64,000 bases of DNA. Origin: Tupaia tana (taxonomy: Eukaryota; Chordata; Mammalia; Scandentia; Tupaiidae). The notes beneath the pieces are model-generated. The model had not been told where the DNA came from. It did not search any database and worked only from the letters and a program-made list of their open reading frames with translations. Position numbers and translations under genes: made by a program. Below are positions 11,093-22,816 of this stretch, piece after piece. The stretch is from the NCBI GenBank assembly GCA_026018925.1, contig JAKSZU010000004.1, positions 13,594,964 through 13,658,963 on the forward strand, read 5' to 3'. The stretch's first letter is position 1. Each line of letters opens with the position of its first letter.

Positions 11093-11360
11093 CTGGGCCA
11101 GCTGGTGGCATAGTGCTCAAGGTGGCTGGTCCCACGTGGAATCTTCCCATGTGAGACTTTGTGGTTCAAGTCCCAGACCCAGCGGCTTGAAAGACTTCAA
11201 CGCACAGTGTGTGTGTTCAAAATCACAAAAGGAGAAAGAAAAAGAAGGGGTTGCGGCATGGCCATCCTTCCTGGGGGGTGCTTTCTCACTTCCTCTCTTC
11301 CTTTCCCTAGTGAGCACATGCACCTTCTAGCAGATTTTTTAAAATAAAAAAAAAAAAATT
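11093..11360 (+). mobile_element. Type A tRNA-SINE
   Basis: GGGCCAGCTGGTGGCATAG, GGTTCAAGTCCCAG and GCACCTTCTAGCAG plus poly(A). Confidence 0.82.
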
Positions 11361-11667
11361 CTAGTTATGCAGTACCACTCTATGATGTGTTTCTCATGGT
11401 TCTTAATATAATGGAGATAGTACAGAATCAAAAGTCAGATGTTTAGTGAACGCACTTACGGAGAACCGTACTCTTGTAGCTATCACAGAGTGACTGCACG
11501 AGAGATGGATCACAAACTTCAATCAGAATAGGGTAAGGTGAGCTTTAATGTTGAAGCAGAGCTTAAGGTCATTCGTTAGCATCAGCAGGGAAGGAGACTT
11601 GTGCATCTTTTTGGTTTAACTCTATCAGTAAACACTTTTCCCAGGAATAACACATCAAACCGAGTAG

Positions 11668-11855
11668 AGCTGGCCCTGTAGAGCAGTAGTCCCGCATCGC
11701 GTGGAGGATCCTGCACAGCCGTACGCGGTTCAAATCCTGGCCCTGCACGATGGTTTGAAATACATTCCCCCAGAGGTGACTTCTTGCTTTCCCTCTCTGT
11801 CCCTGTCTCTTTCTGGTGGTGCACATGCCCTGTGGCAGAAAGAAAGGCAGTACAC
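11668..11855 (+). mobile_element. tRNA-SINE, old, internally shortened
   Basis: GAGCTGGCCCTGTAGAGCAG, GGTTCAAATCCTGG, then straight to TCTTGCTTTCCCTCTC and GCACATGCCCTGTGGC. Confidence 0.65.
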
Positions 11856-12549
11856 GCCTGGCGGGTGGAGTGGTCCTCTGCCCAGTGCTGGGCTTCGCTG
11901 TGCCTGCCAGTCTTCCCGTCTTCGTAGGGCCTCCCCTGCGTGTGTCCAGTTCTCTTCCGCCTTGTTGCAGAGATAGAGGTGATGGCCTTTAGGGGCTACC
12001 CAAGTAATCCAGGCTCATCTCATTTAAAATCCTTGCTTTATTTGCACCTGCAAAGACCTTTATTTCCAAATAAGGAAACATTCAAAGGCACAGCCCTCTA
12101 GAATGGCCAGGTGTCTCAGGGTAGCTGTGTTTGTGTTCAGGAAGGAGTTTCCCCCTCCCCTTCTTCCTAACTTAGCCCGTCAAAGGGAAGAGCCCCAACA
12201 GCTAGCTCCCTGTGGATGTGATAATAAAATTTCCTTTAAAGTATTTCATCCCTTTGTTGTTGTTTTTAAGAGCAATGTTGACAGTCTCACCAGGTTGCAT
12301 TCCTCCTGTGCTAGCCTCTCAGCTCAGGCTAAGCTGCCTCTTTAGTTTGGGCTGGAAATGGAACCCAGGCTTCCATGTGGCCTCTGCATTAGAGCCGCGA
12401 GGCTCTTCCTTGAGTTTGGGCTTCTCAATTAACTTTCACATGATGCTCCTGAAATAATTTAAACCTTCTAAAGGAAGTTGTGACTGTGTATCCCTGGTGA
12501 GAATGGAAAAAGTAAAGATTTCAGTTTTTTTGTGCCTCTTAAATATATT

Positions 12550-12805
12550 GACTTTTTTTGTTTGTTTGTTTTTTGCTTGTTTGTGTTGTTTTTGTTATTT
12601 TTTGCTGGAGGACATGTGCTCCTGCCAGGGACAGAGAGAGAGCCTCCCCCATGGAGATGGTCAGGCCGCACCCTCTCCGTGTCTCCCTCCTTCCAGGACT
12701 GTGGGCACGCATGCACACGTTACCAGGGTGTTTTTCAAGCCACTAGGTCTGGGACTCGAACTGCATGGTCAGCCGTGTGATCCAGCCACCTTGACCATCA
12801 GGCTC
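12550..12805 (-). mobile_element. Type A tRNA-SINE, old
   Basis: T-rich tail, GCTGGAGGACATGTGCTCC, GGACTGTGGGCACGCATGC and CTGGGACTCGAACTGC. Confidence 0.75.
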
Positions 12806-14496
12806 TTGAAAATTCTCAGTGAACTGGTTTTTAAAGTAAACAGGAATCAAGAGCCTGGACACTGTGCTTGATCAAAGAAAGACTTATTGCATGCCTCTGT
12901 GTGCTGTCCGTCTCTGAGGAGAATAAAGCCGTCTGCCGCTGTGAAATGGAGGGTTCTGATTTCACAGGGCTCCTAGAACCAAGGGAAATAGGGTAGTTTT
13001 CTTTTGTCTTAATGTATTTCTTTTACTAGAACTGTTAACTGCCAGATTTACAAACCACAAGTAAATGTCAGAGGAGCACTTAGTTGTTAACTAATAATGA
13101 AGCTGGCAGCTCTCTAATAACCTTCAGGCTTCATAGGTTGGAGATGATTTTGTTTTTCTGAAGTCACGGTGCTTATCTCTGTCTAGAATTGGTAATGTAC
13201 TGTCCTATGTGGTGTGGTTAAAGTTCGTTCCGTAGCAGGAAATCAAAGTCTGCAGGGTAAGGTGAGGACTCGAGGCTGTAAGGAGTCAGGTGGTCACATT
13301 TTCTGGGCTGTACAGGAAGCTAAGGAGTAGCACAAACAGAAGTCTTATTTTAAGGTTTTTAGGAGGTCCTTAAAGTGCCAGACATGAAAAATAAGTTGCA
13401 AGTTTGTAAATTTAAAACATTAAAAAATGTAAACAAACTGCTCCACCACAAAGTGAGGAAGCAGAGATGAGTAGTGTCCAGGCAGAGGACGACGGATGCC
13501 GGTGGGTGAGGAGTGAGGAAGGGAGGGAGTGCACGGTTCCGCATCCATGTCAGGTCCAAGCGGGGTGGCGGCCCTGCTCCTTACAGACGCACACGCCCGC
13601 CTGTCTGCTTCAGTTTCCACAGCCTGGGGGGAGGGTGTCTTCCACCTGGACGGGTGCTCTGCAGCCCTGCTGGCCTCGCGTGTTCACCCGCGTTAGCCGA
13701 AAGGACTTCTGGTGTGCAGGGAGAAGCCGGATGCGGCCTCCTCTAAAAGCACAGTGTGTGGTGTTGGGACTTCAGTGCTTCTCCGGGTCCGAGTGCCATT
13801 GTGAGTGTGTGCTGAAGGTGACAACAGCATGGAAACCAAACGTGTCTTCCCGCCTGGCCCGTTGTCAGCAGCTCCTCTGAGGTGGGGGGTGGTAGGAGAG
13901 AATGCCTGCAGTCTCAATAGCCTTTCTCTCAGAGCTGTAGTTTTTCCACGAGGAGAAAGAGCAGCACAAGAACACTCTCAGCTTTGTCTTGAGCATTCTT
14001 GTAGAAGCACTTAAAAATACTTACAGTGTAACATATACATCTTTACTGTGTCTACTTTGATTCTCAGGAATTGTATATTATTAAACTGTAATGGAAAAGC
14101 CCATTTTTCACCTTTTAAATGAGCTCATATGAGATAGATTGCGGTTTTCATTTTAATACGGAATGTTTGATTTTATACTTAGAGCATATTTAAACCATCC
14201 TTTACATGTTGCTTGATTCTGATTTTTCATTTCTGTGAACTACAGACTTTACAGTTTTTAAAACTAGAGTTAGCTTTCTCCTGGCATGTCACTCCAGGGA
14301 GATACCTCCAGGACACGGTTTAGGTTAGGCCAGGGACGATCTTCCCGCCCCTCCTGTACTCTGTCCCAGGAACCGTGTGAGGGCGCGCGAGATTTCACAG
14401 CTCTTTCTGGGTGTGTCTTGTCTTCTTGCAGCCCAGACTGCTTCAGGGTTGCTTAGTTTATTTCTGGTAGTTCAACAGGTATGGAGTGGTATCTTT

Positions 14497-14760
14497 TTTT
14501 TTTTTTTTTTTGGAGAGGTTTTCTCTATAGGGCGCCTGCGCTCACCAGACAGACAGAGAGAGACATAGAGACAAAGCGAGAAATCACCCCAGGGGGGATG
14601 GTCACGCTGCAATCCCTTCTCCTCCATTCTCCTCTCGGGATCTTGGGCACGCACGCACACGCACCCGGTGTGAGTTCTAAGCCACCAGGTCCGGGATGCG
14701 AACTGCGGTCGACTACGTGGGAGTCCAGCGACATAGCCATTATGCTAACTGCTGGTTCCC
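14497..14760 (-). mobile_element. Type A tRNA-SINE, young
   Basis: Perfect duplication ATGGAGTGGTATCTTT (14481-14496 and 14761-14776). GGTTCCC/GATGGTCAC variant. Confidence 0.95.
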
Positions 14761-15239
14761 ATGGAGTGGTATCTTTAAAACGACGGTGAGTGTTGCTCAG
14801 TTAGCAGTGAGACGGTCTTTCCCGCTGCTGGTCTGACCTTTTGGCTAACTGCTTGTTCGTGCCTGTTGACAAGTGTCTGCGCTGGCCCCCGTGGCTCACG
14901 CTGGGGGCTTGGTCAGTTTATGCTGTAGACAGCAGGCCACGTCCGACACGGCTATCGCGGATGTTGCTCCATTTCTTGCATCCGCCTGGTCTTGGCTGTC
15001 TCCTCATTGCAGGGAAGTTTACTGTACGTCCTCAGCTCTGTCAGTTTGTTGCTTATACTCGCTCCTATGCATTTCTCTTCTACAGATGAGATAGTTTTAT
15101 GCTTAGTTCTTGAATACTTATAATTAGCCATAATGTGTGGCTGGGTTTTTCTCCATTTGTAGTTTTTCTGTCCCCAATTTATGTTGGTTTCACGATGGAA
15201 GAATTTTTCAGTTTTATGATGCTATGGATGCTGTACATG

Positions 15240-15400
15240 TGTTGTTTTGGTGTTTCTGGTCTCCAGCGGGTTTTTGCACCTTTCACTGTGGTGACATAGA
15301 TGTGACATAGTGTAACTTTCCAGTGTACAGTTCCATGGCATTAAGTACATGGGCACTGTCGTCGCTGTCCTCTAGGCTCTTTTCCAAATGTATTTTCATT
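15240..15400 (+). repeat. Possible L1M 3' fragment
   Basis: ACATAGTGTAACTTTCCAGTG and ACAGTTCCATGGCATTAAGT resemble a common old L1 3'UTR stretch. Short and diverged. Confidence 0.45.
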
Positions 15401-15424
15401 TCAACCTGCACCATTATTGCTATT

Positions 15425-15565
15425 ATTCTTGGGCAGATTATTTGAATCTCTGTCTGTAATATGAGAATGGTACCCCTTGTGTTTTAGGATATCTTTGGAG
15501 ATGGAATTTGGTGAGACAGTGACTGTAAAAATCTCTGTACATAACATATGCTCATTAAGCGATAG
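15425..15565 (+). repeat. MIR fragment
   Basis: GGGCAGATTATTTGAATCTC, ATATGAGAATGGTACC and a final CATATGCTCATTAAG follow the order of the MIR 3' half. Confidence 0.65.
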
Positions 15566-16644
15566 TTCTCTTTTCCATCCCTAGCGAATGACTCGTCTTC
15601 CTTAATTCTCCCATTCCCAAATACTTACGAATATTTTTGCTTGATTTTTAGTTAGAAATTGGTATGTATTGTACTAAACCTTTATTTTCCTTTTTAAAAA
15701 AGGGTAGTGTGTGCGTGTACACACATGGTTAGAGAAAAGCACCCCTGAGAGGACCTCGCCACACCTCTGTCCTCTGGCCGCAGCCTTCTAAGCTCCTCGA
15801 CTCCTCTGCGCTTGTGGCATGATTCCAAGCTGTCCTGGGGATCTGAACCCATGGAGGGCCCTATGGCTTCCAGCCTCGTGGGGCACAGCAGTTGGCTGCT
15901 TCACTTTGTGTATGAACCCAGTTGTAAACGTTCTATAGATTAGGAGGCCCAAGTTCTGCTTCGTGTCATCCCCCAGCAGCAGGAGTGAGGCCTGTTCCAC
16001 AGGGGACAGCAGACGCGTTTTTTTGTTTTGAGACAATTTTCCCCGACCTCTTTTCCGACTTGTCTTGGCAGGCTCCTAGTGTTGTGCATCTGGGTTATTT
16101 TGAGCAGGTACCTTTAAGTTTTCAGTTCATTACTTTAGGTTTCTTTTTCTGAATTTATTAATACATCTCCCCCCTCCCCCTGCTCACCCCCCCAGAATAG
16201 GTCAGTAATTGTTGAATAACAATACTTGAATCAGTCATCTCAAGGCCATCAGAAAAGGTATTTGCTTTTGTTTCCATTCTCCAAAGATCCACACTTGGTG
16301 TATCAGAGGGTATGTAGTAAATGCTCACTAATTGCCTGCCCCTTTTCAATCCTAAAGTAATCCGTACTTCAGTCAACATGTCAAGTGATGATACAGCACC
16401 TTTTCAGTTACTGTTGTTTATAGTTAGTGCTGCCTTTAATTTTTTTTTTTGGGGGGAAGAGCGCTGTAAATTTTCCCTGAAGAATCTTCTGTAGCTTTTC
16501 TTTGATGCATTCTAAAGTACATAGGTAAGACTTTGGAAGCAGTAGTAAGTGAGCCTCTAAGATAGTGTAGTCAGTGACCAGATGTATGGCTTACCTACTT
16601 TATGTGTGAGACCATATAAGCTATCTTTGTTTGTGCTTTTTCAT

Positions 16645-16785
16645 TGTTGTTACTGTTTTTAATTTGACCAGAGAGACAAAGAGAAAGGGAAAGTGAGAAA
16701 GCAAGCTACCAGGACTGCGGCTCAGACCTGAACCATGGCCAGCCATGTGGGAGTCCAACACCTTAACCACTACCACCTGCCAGCT
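16645..16785 (-). mobile_element. Type B tRNA-SINE
   Basis: TTTTTAATTTGACCAGAG, GAGAAAGCAAGCTACC and CACCTGCCAGC. Confidence 0.85.
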
Positions 16786-16879
16786 AGACCATCTTTGTTA
16801 ACCCTGAGTATCTCAGGCACACGCAAGGTCCCTCCGAGGACCCATAATCAGATTGGTTTGTTCGATTTGGATAGTTCTC

Positions 16880-17040
16880 TTTTATTTTTAAGAATTATTT
16901 TATTTAACTTTATTTATTTTAATTTGACTAGAGAAGGACAGAGACAGAGAAAGTGAGAAAGCAAGCCGCCAAGTCTGGTACTCGAACCAGTCAGCCATGT
17001 GGGAGTCCAATACCCTTAACCACTGCGCTACTGCTGGCCC
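16880..17040 (-). mobile_element. Type B tRNA-SINE
   Basis: AATTATTTTATTTAACTTT, AATTTGACTAGAG, GAGAAAGCAAGCCGCC and CTGCTGGCCC. Confidence 0.9.
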
Positions 17041-17360
17041 TGGATGTTTCCTGTAGAGTCGTAATTTAGAGAGACATGCACTTACAGTCATTGAAGACAG
17101 TCTGACCTTTATTCTGTGTTTTAAAAAACATGTATTTAATTTATTTTCCTAAGCCTGAGAGCTGCTATAACACGTTGATGTAGCCTGCGTTTCCTTGTGT
17201 ATGTTCACAATACAGGGTAAACTGTGTGGAACTTGGTATGAAATGTGTATTTGAGGCAATAATCTAATTAGAATTTTGAAATAAATGATTTGTTAAGAAT
17301 TATTTGCCTTTAAGAATAAAAAGTAAAAACATGGCTGCTGTGTTGCAAGAGGATACTGCT

Positions 17361-17614
17361 CCCCCCCCCCCCCCCCCTTTTTTAAAGAGAGGTTTTTGCT
17401 GTAGGGCATGTGTCCTCAACCAGAGAGACAGGAAGCGAGATGTCACTCCCCGGGGGATGGCCACACCGCAGTCCCCTCTTCTCCATTCTCCTCTTGGTAT
17501 CTCCAGCATGCATGTGCGCCCGGCGTGAGCTTAAGCCGCCCTGTCCAGGACTCGAACTGCAGTTGACCACATGGGAGTCCAGCGACATAGCCATTAAGCC
17601 GTCTGCTGGTCCCA
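17361..17614 (-). mobile_element. Type A tRNA-SINE with a (C)17 tract at its tail
   Basis: (C)17 at 17361-17377 then TTTTTTAAAGAGAGGTTTTT; ATACTGCT flanks both ends. Confidence 0.92.
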
Positions 17615-18156
17615 ATACTGCTTTCTTTTTGAGCACATGAAGTCAAAATAGTATTTAAAATTATGTGACTTTTGAATCATACCAGTTTCTGTTTTCTCAT
17701 TGTTAGTGTTTGCAGGTAGAGAAATATGAAGTTGTAGGAAATAACTATTTCTGTTCTCACTTCAAAACTTTCCCAGAATTCCGTAGGTGAAGGCCTTTGG
17801 ATACCGAAAAACATTGTCCCCAAAAGGTGAAAAGACAAGTGTATTTAGAAACCAGTAAGTAGAACTTAAATTAGAAAGCTGAAGACAGTGCCCCAAAGGC
17901 ATGTAAAACAAAAGATGAGTTCAGCACATGCTCTGTAGTTTCGTCCGTTGTTCTGCTAAGTTTTCACTGTAACCCTTCTACTTCATGAAAATCCAGTTTC
18001 CACTTGTGTCATGGCCATTGTCTTATTTGATATTTTAAAAGATGAGTCTCACTGGGTGTAGAGTAGCGTCAGGTTACATGAATCGTAAAACACACCAACA
18101 ACTCTATAGAATTCACGCGTGGGGATGAGAGCACTAAGGCTTTTATCATAACCCTG

Positions 18157-18395
18157 AGATTTTTACTATAGGGTACATGTGCTTGCCAGAGATACAGAAA
18201 ATGAGAAATCACCCCCTGGGGAGATGGCCACACTGCAGTCCCTTCTCCGTTCTGCTCTTGAGATTTTGGGCACACAGGCACACATGCCCAGCATGAGTTT
18301 CAGGCGAGTTTCAGGCTGCTGGTTCGGGGACTTGAACCGTGACTGACCTCGTGGCAGTCCAGCACTACAACCACTGTGCCACCTGCTGGTCCCCT
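18157..18395 (-). mobile_element. Type A tRNA-SINE
   Basis: TTTTTACTATAGGGTACATG to CCACCTGCTGGTCCCC; GAGTTTCAGGC is doubled near 18295-18315. Confidence 0.85.
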
Positions 18396-18598
18396 TAAGT
18401 ATCCTGTACTTTGAAGCGATCAGGCACTGGATTGTGTTCTGTTGTACAGCACCTCGCCTCATTGCTGGTCGGTGGGACTGTTCTGTCCACTGAGATGTGT
18501 GGGACCACGTGTGGGACCACGCTGAGTCCTGTGCTCCTACGTGTAACTTGTGCTTATGTCTCCCGTCTCTGATCTTAGACTGCTGGGAGAAAGGACGA

Positions 18599-18680
18599 TA
18601 TTGGGCTGTCTGAAAAGTCTCGACATGTTTTTCTGTTTTTCTGTGCAAAAATGTGTCACGACCTTCCTCACAGCCTGATA
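18599..18680. mobile_element. Mariner-like palindromic element (MITE)
   Basis: TA-bounded 82 bp palindrome: left arm TTGGGCTGTCTGAAAAGTC, right arm CACGACCTTCCTCACAGCC, with CTGTGCAAAAATGTG between. Confidence 0.75.
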
Positions 18681-18797
18681 CTGATGGGAAGTCGTGCTCA
18701 CATCTGCGCCCACTGTGGTAGTCACATGCCCTGTTGTAACCGTGCACACGTATACGGGTGTTTGCAGTCTCCCACACATGTTGGCAGTAGAAGCCCA

Positions 18798-19035
18798 GAT
18801 TTTTTTGGAGAGATTTTTGCTATAGGGCACGTGCTCGCTGGAGAGACAGGGACAGAGAGAAATAAACCTCCCAGGGGTAGCTGCTCCACAGTCCCTTCTC
18901 ATTGTTCTCTCTCAGGATCTTGGGCATGCACTCACAGGTGTCCTTCGTGAATTTCAAGCCTCCGGGTCCAGGTCTGGAGGTGTGGCTGGCCAGGTGGGAA
19001 TCCAGTACCTTGATCACTACACCACCTGCTGGCCC
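18798..19035 (-). mobile_element. Type A tRNA-SINE
   Basis: TTTTTTTGGAGAGATTTTTGC to ACCACCTGCTGGCCCC. Confidence 0.87.
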
Positions 19036-19164
19036 CAGTCCTAGAAGATTTTGTAGTAACTCACATCACACCCATTCCTCGTGGGCTGCTTATTTTTGTC
19101 TTAAAATGATTAAAATTGTTGGTGGTCTTCTACCAGCTACTTCGAAATATCAAGTCTAATTTTT

Positions 19165-19425
19165 TTTTTTTTTTTGGAGAGGTTTTTGCTATAGGGCACA
19201 TGTGCTTGCCAGACAGAGAGAGACAGAGAGATAGAAAGCGAGAAATCACCCCCCAGGGGGGATGGTCACACCTCAATCCCTTCTCCTCCGTTCTTCTCTC
19301 GGGATCTTGGGCACTCACGCACACGCGCCTGGCGTGAGTTTTAAGCCATGGGGTCCGGGATGCGAACCGCGGTCGACTACGTGGGAGTCCAGCGACATAG
19401 CCATTACGCTAACTGCTGGTTCCCC
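19165..19425 (-). mobile_element. Type A tRNA-SINE, young
   Basis: Duplication TCAAGTCTAATTTT on both sides. GGTTCCC/GATGGTCAC variant. Confidence 0.95.
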
Positions 19426-20702
19426 TTCAAGTCTAATTTTTAAAGTTATTTTTTCTAAGTGTAGAAATTATCTATGTCTTTTTTCTTCCAAGAACGTTCA
19501 GTCAGTTTCTAATACGGAAACAACAGAACGCTTATTCTCTGCAGGTCAGCAGGAGAGGAGGGAGGAAGCCGCCTCATTTCCCCTTGAAGAGGTTTCTTTG
19601 CACTAACCGTACATAGGTTAACTCGAGGAACACAGGCCCCTCTCTTTCTAGTGCAAAGTTAATGTGATGTTCTGAAGACCAGAAGTCAGGATAGTAACAT
19701 TTTGTTTCCCGTGGCTTAAGAATTGATTTGCTTACATTCCAAGTTTCTGACTTGTTGAAGCCCATGGATTTTTTTGACCAATAACAAATCTTCTCCTTTA
19801 ATGTTCTTCAGATTTTTAAGATAAATTAGTTTTTGTGTTGAAAAACAAAATTAACTCACATGTAATTGAAAATACTCTTCCAGTTTTTACCTCCCACTTA
19901 CCCAGCAGTGGGCTTTAGGGCCCTTCGCGGGGTGGTGGGGGTGTGTGTGCTAATCAGAGCCGGTATTCCTACATAACGGCCCCCCACGGTGGGGACAGTA
20001 GGGCGCGGAGGGTGTTGGCAGAGCTGGCCACCTGCACGTGCAGCCAGTGAAGTGGTGTAGGCCTTAGGCTCTTGCAGCGCCTCGGCCCTCCCCGCTCTTA
20101 CAGGACGGTGTCTGTGTGATGCACGCTGGGCCAGCACAGGGACCCATGTGGAGGGCACCCCAGTGCAGACCTGAGGTGGGGACTTGTCAGGCACGATGCT
20201 CCGCCTCACAGTTACGGGTGATTATGCTCTTCTGAGCTGAGCGAGACAGGTGCTGGGACGGGCGCTCTCCCGCGCGGGTCGCTGTGCTCCGGCTCTGCAG
20301 CCCTTACCTGGTGTCTGCGTCGCCTCGTGGAGGGGGTGCCCTGTGAGCTACACGTGAGCCCTGGAGCCCCCAAGCGTCCGGCCTTCATGCTTGTTCCCCT
20401 GACGTTTCAGGTCGGGGCGACCAGCTTTGCAGTGTGCCCCTTCGGTGTGTTTTGTCTCTTTTTAACGCTTTGGAGTGTGACTGTAAAATAGTGTCGAATT
20501 GGGCAAGACGGTACTGGAAGTAGTCGGTATACTGGCACTGTTACGTTTTTGTTTTACTTTTCTCGTTCCTTGTTTTCATTATTTCTGCAGTAAGATTCTA
20601 TACTTCAGCATTTTCTGTTGAGGACAGTGGTTGGTAGAAGCTATGGAAACAGGCGTGACTTTCATTAAAAGCATAAGCAATCACGTGTATTTAAAGGAAG
20701 TA

Positions 20703-20950
20703 CAGCCAACATGCAGTGTAGTGCTTGCATCACTTGACTCCCACATGGCTGACCACGGTTCGAGTCCCAGACCCGGGAGCTTGAAACTCACGCCAGGCAT
20801 GTGTACACGCGTGCGTGCCCAAGATCTCAGGAGGAGAATGGAGGAGAAGCGATTGCGACTGTGGCCATCTCCTCTGGGGGTCATTTTTCACTTTCCCTCT
20901 CACTGTCTGTCTCTTCTTTGAGCGCATGTACCCTAAGGCAAAAAGCAAAC
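20703..20950 (+). mobile_element. Type A tRNA-SINE
   Basis: GACTCCCACATGGCTGACC, GGTTCGAGTCCCAG, GTGCCCAAGATCTCAGGAGG and an A-rich tail. Confidence 0.82.
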
Positions 20951-21787
20951 AAACGAACAAAAAAAACTACAACAACAACTAGAGATGGGGTGTTTTACTT
21001 GTATGCTGCGCTTAGTCTCCCAGTGCCCGCCTGTCCTGTCAGGGCACAGGGGTGGGCTCACAATAACTGCGAGGCTTAGACTCACTTTGCTTCCTTGGTC
21101 TGGAACCAGGACGTGAAGAGTGGGGTCTTAGGAGGCAGAGATACGTAAATAACTGACGAGGCAGGAGACGGAGTGGAATCGTTATTTCAGAATTAATTCG
21201 GGCCTTCCCTTACATGATGACCTTTTGTTCATTCTGAGATTCAAGGTTTCACTTCATTTGTTTTCACTGTTAAGACCCAGGATTTGAGACCTGCTCTCAG
21301 TTGGTTACACGCAGACGGATACACAGCGAGTTGTGAGCATGTCCATTGGTAGCCGAGTCTGACCCATTTAAAGTGGCTCTGTGTGTCTGTGTGGACGGTT
21401 ATGTAAATGCCCCACATTAAAGCAGGCTAGATGTTACGTGACTCACTCACTGGCTGGGCTAGTCTGTCATCTTTAATGTAACTCTACTCCTTGAAAAGAA
21501 TTGGCCTGTTATCTGCACATGGCTGTCATCGGAGTGTTCAGTGCGTTAGCCGCCATAGCGACCCACAGAGGTGGCCGGGTGACGGCATCCGCCAGCGCTG
21601 TGAGGGCACCACAAGCCACTCTCGACTTGGTGCCGCATGCCAGTTTAGAAAAGCCACGTGCACCATGGAGATTTGGAGATTGGAACCCACGTGAGCTTGG
21701 GGTCGCAAAATACTAAGCTCGCTCTCTGATGGCCTCGGTGATAACACCTTACGAGTACATAAACGAATCTCCCCTTTTCTGAAACAG

Positions 21788-21875
21788 CCTCTGAAGACTG
21801 CTGACACGGTTCGCCCTCGGAGTCTCCGAGCTGCTGGTCCTCATGGAAGAGGAGCAGGACCTGCCCGAGCGGCCG
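21788..21875 (+). CDS. EYA3: EYA3 exon with the start codon (5'UTR 21788-21842, CDS 21843-21875)
   Basis: The exon follows a pyrimidine-rich acceptor ending CTGAAACAG (AG at 21786-21787) and ends at a GTGAGTG donor at 21876. Its first 55 bases are 5'UTR. ATG at 21843 opens 11 codons, MEEEQDLPERP, which match the start of mammalian EYA3 as I remember it (human has Q where this has R). The exon ends in phase 0. EYA3 is a nuclear coactivator of SIX homeodomain factors, often with DACH. It has a C-terminal HAD-type tyrosine phosphatase that acts on phospho-Tyr142 of H2AX, and an N-terminal threonine phosphatase activity; only the N-terminal part is in this window. The start is chosen by homology and by the match of all downstream phases. 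The acceptor position is inferred, since a UTR cannot be checked by translation. An antisense SINE begins about 130 bp after the donor. Confidence 0.9.
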
Positions 21876-22005
21876 GTGAGTGTCCCTTCCAGGCTGCAGC
21901 TGGCACGGAGGCTGCCCTGAGCGATGGGAAGTGCCAGGCAGCTGCAGCTCCTGGGCCAAGCCAGAGATTTCTAAAGGAATATTCCCTAGCAGTTCCCTTC
22001 TTCTT

Positions 22006-22249
22006 CCTTTTTTTTTTCTTTTTTGGAGAGGTTTTTGCTATAGGGCACGTGCACTCGCCAGAAAGCGAGAAATCACTCCCAGAGGGGATGGACACATCGC
22101 AATCCCTGTTCCTCCATTTTCCTCTCCAGATCTTGGACAGGCATGCATACACACTTGGCATGAGTTTAAACCACCAGGTCTGGGACTCGAACTATGGTTG
22201 ACTATGTGGGAGTCCAGCGACATAGCCATTACGCCATCTGCTGGTCCCT
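22006..22249 (-). mobile_element. Type A tRNA-SINE
   Basis: Duplication AGTTCCCTTCT at 21991-22001 and 22255-22265; about 130 bp after the start-codon exon. Confidence 0.93.
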
Positions 22250-22500
22250 TTAATAGTTCCCTTCTAAGAATACAGTATTTTATGATCTGAAGTCTGTAGT
22301 TTGCTAACTTAACTCCTTTGCCAAGGGGTTTAGAAAATTCAGCATTACTGAGTGAATGTCATATCTGGAAATGTCCCTAAGGAAGACAATCGGTGGCCAG
22401 GGTTACAGTTTTAGAGAAGGAAAGGCAGGGGTCTGTCAGTCAGACCAGCACCCTATACTAGGATGTGCACTGCTACCTAAATTTCCCTACTTGATTTTTT

Positions 22501-22751
22501 TTTGGAGAGGTTTTTGCTTTTAGGGCGCGTGCGCTCGCCAGGCAGACAGAGACAGAGAGACAGAAAGCAGGAAATCACCCCGCAGGGGGGATGGCCATGC
22601 CGCAATCCCTTCTCCTCCACTCTCCTCTCGGGATCTTGGGCACGCACGCACACGCGCCCGGCGTGAGTTTAAGCCACCGGGTCCGATACGCGAACCGTGG
22701 TCGACTACGTGGGAGTCCAGCAACATAGCCATTACGCTAACTGCTGATCCC
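22501..22751 (-). mobile_element. Type A tRNA-SINE, young
   Basis: Duplication TCCCTACTTGATTTTTT (22484-22500 and 22752-22768). GATGGCCAT/GTTTAAGCC variant. Confidence 0.95.
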
Positions 22752-22816
22752 TCCCTACTTGATTTTTTAAAGTGGTAGTAGTGAGGAAAGTACAGTTTGA
22801 CCACCAGCTCATTCTT

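Larger units (their letters stand above)
1..21787 (+). other. Non-coding DNA upstream of the start-codon exon (probably EYA3 intron 1)
   Basis: No exon or CpG-island promoter is recognisable here. The stretch holds about 29 tRNA-SINEs, two MIRs (1261-1670, 2400-2605), an L1M 3' fragment (8960-10075), a probable antisense LTR (5733-6130), the 7SL-like chimera (9267-9481) and a mariner-like palindrome (18599-18680). Unannotated unique stretches (for example 280-985, 5010-5500, 6170-6825, 12810-14480, 19430-20700, 20960-21785) show only ORFs with no recognisable family. It could include an untranslated alternative first exon that I cannot see. Confidence 0.6.

Noticed and set aside
18166-18777. 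203-codon minus-strand open frame
   Set aside because: It spans a SINE and a mariner-like palindrome; there is no domain or start context.
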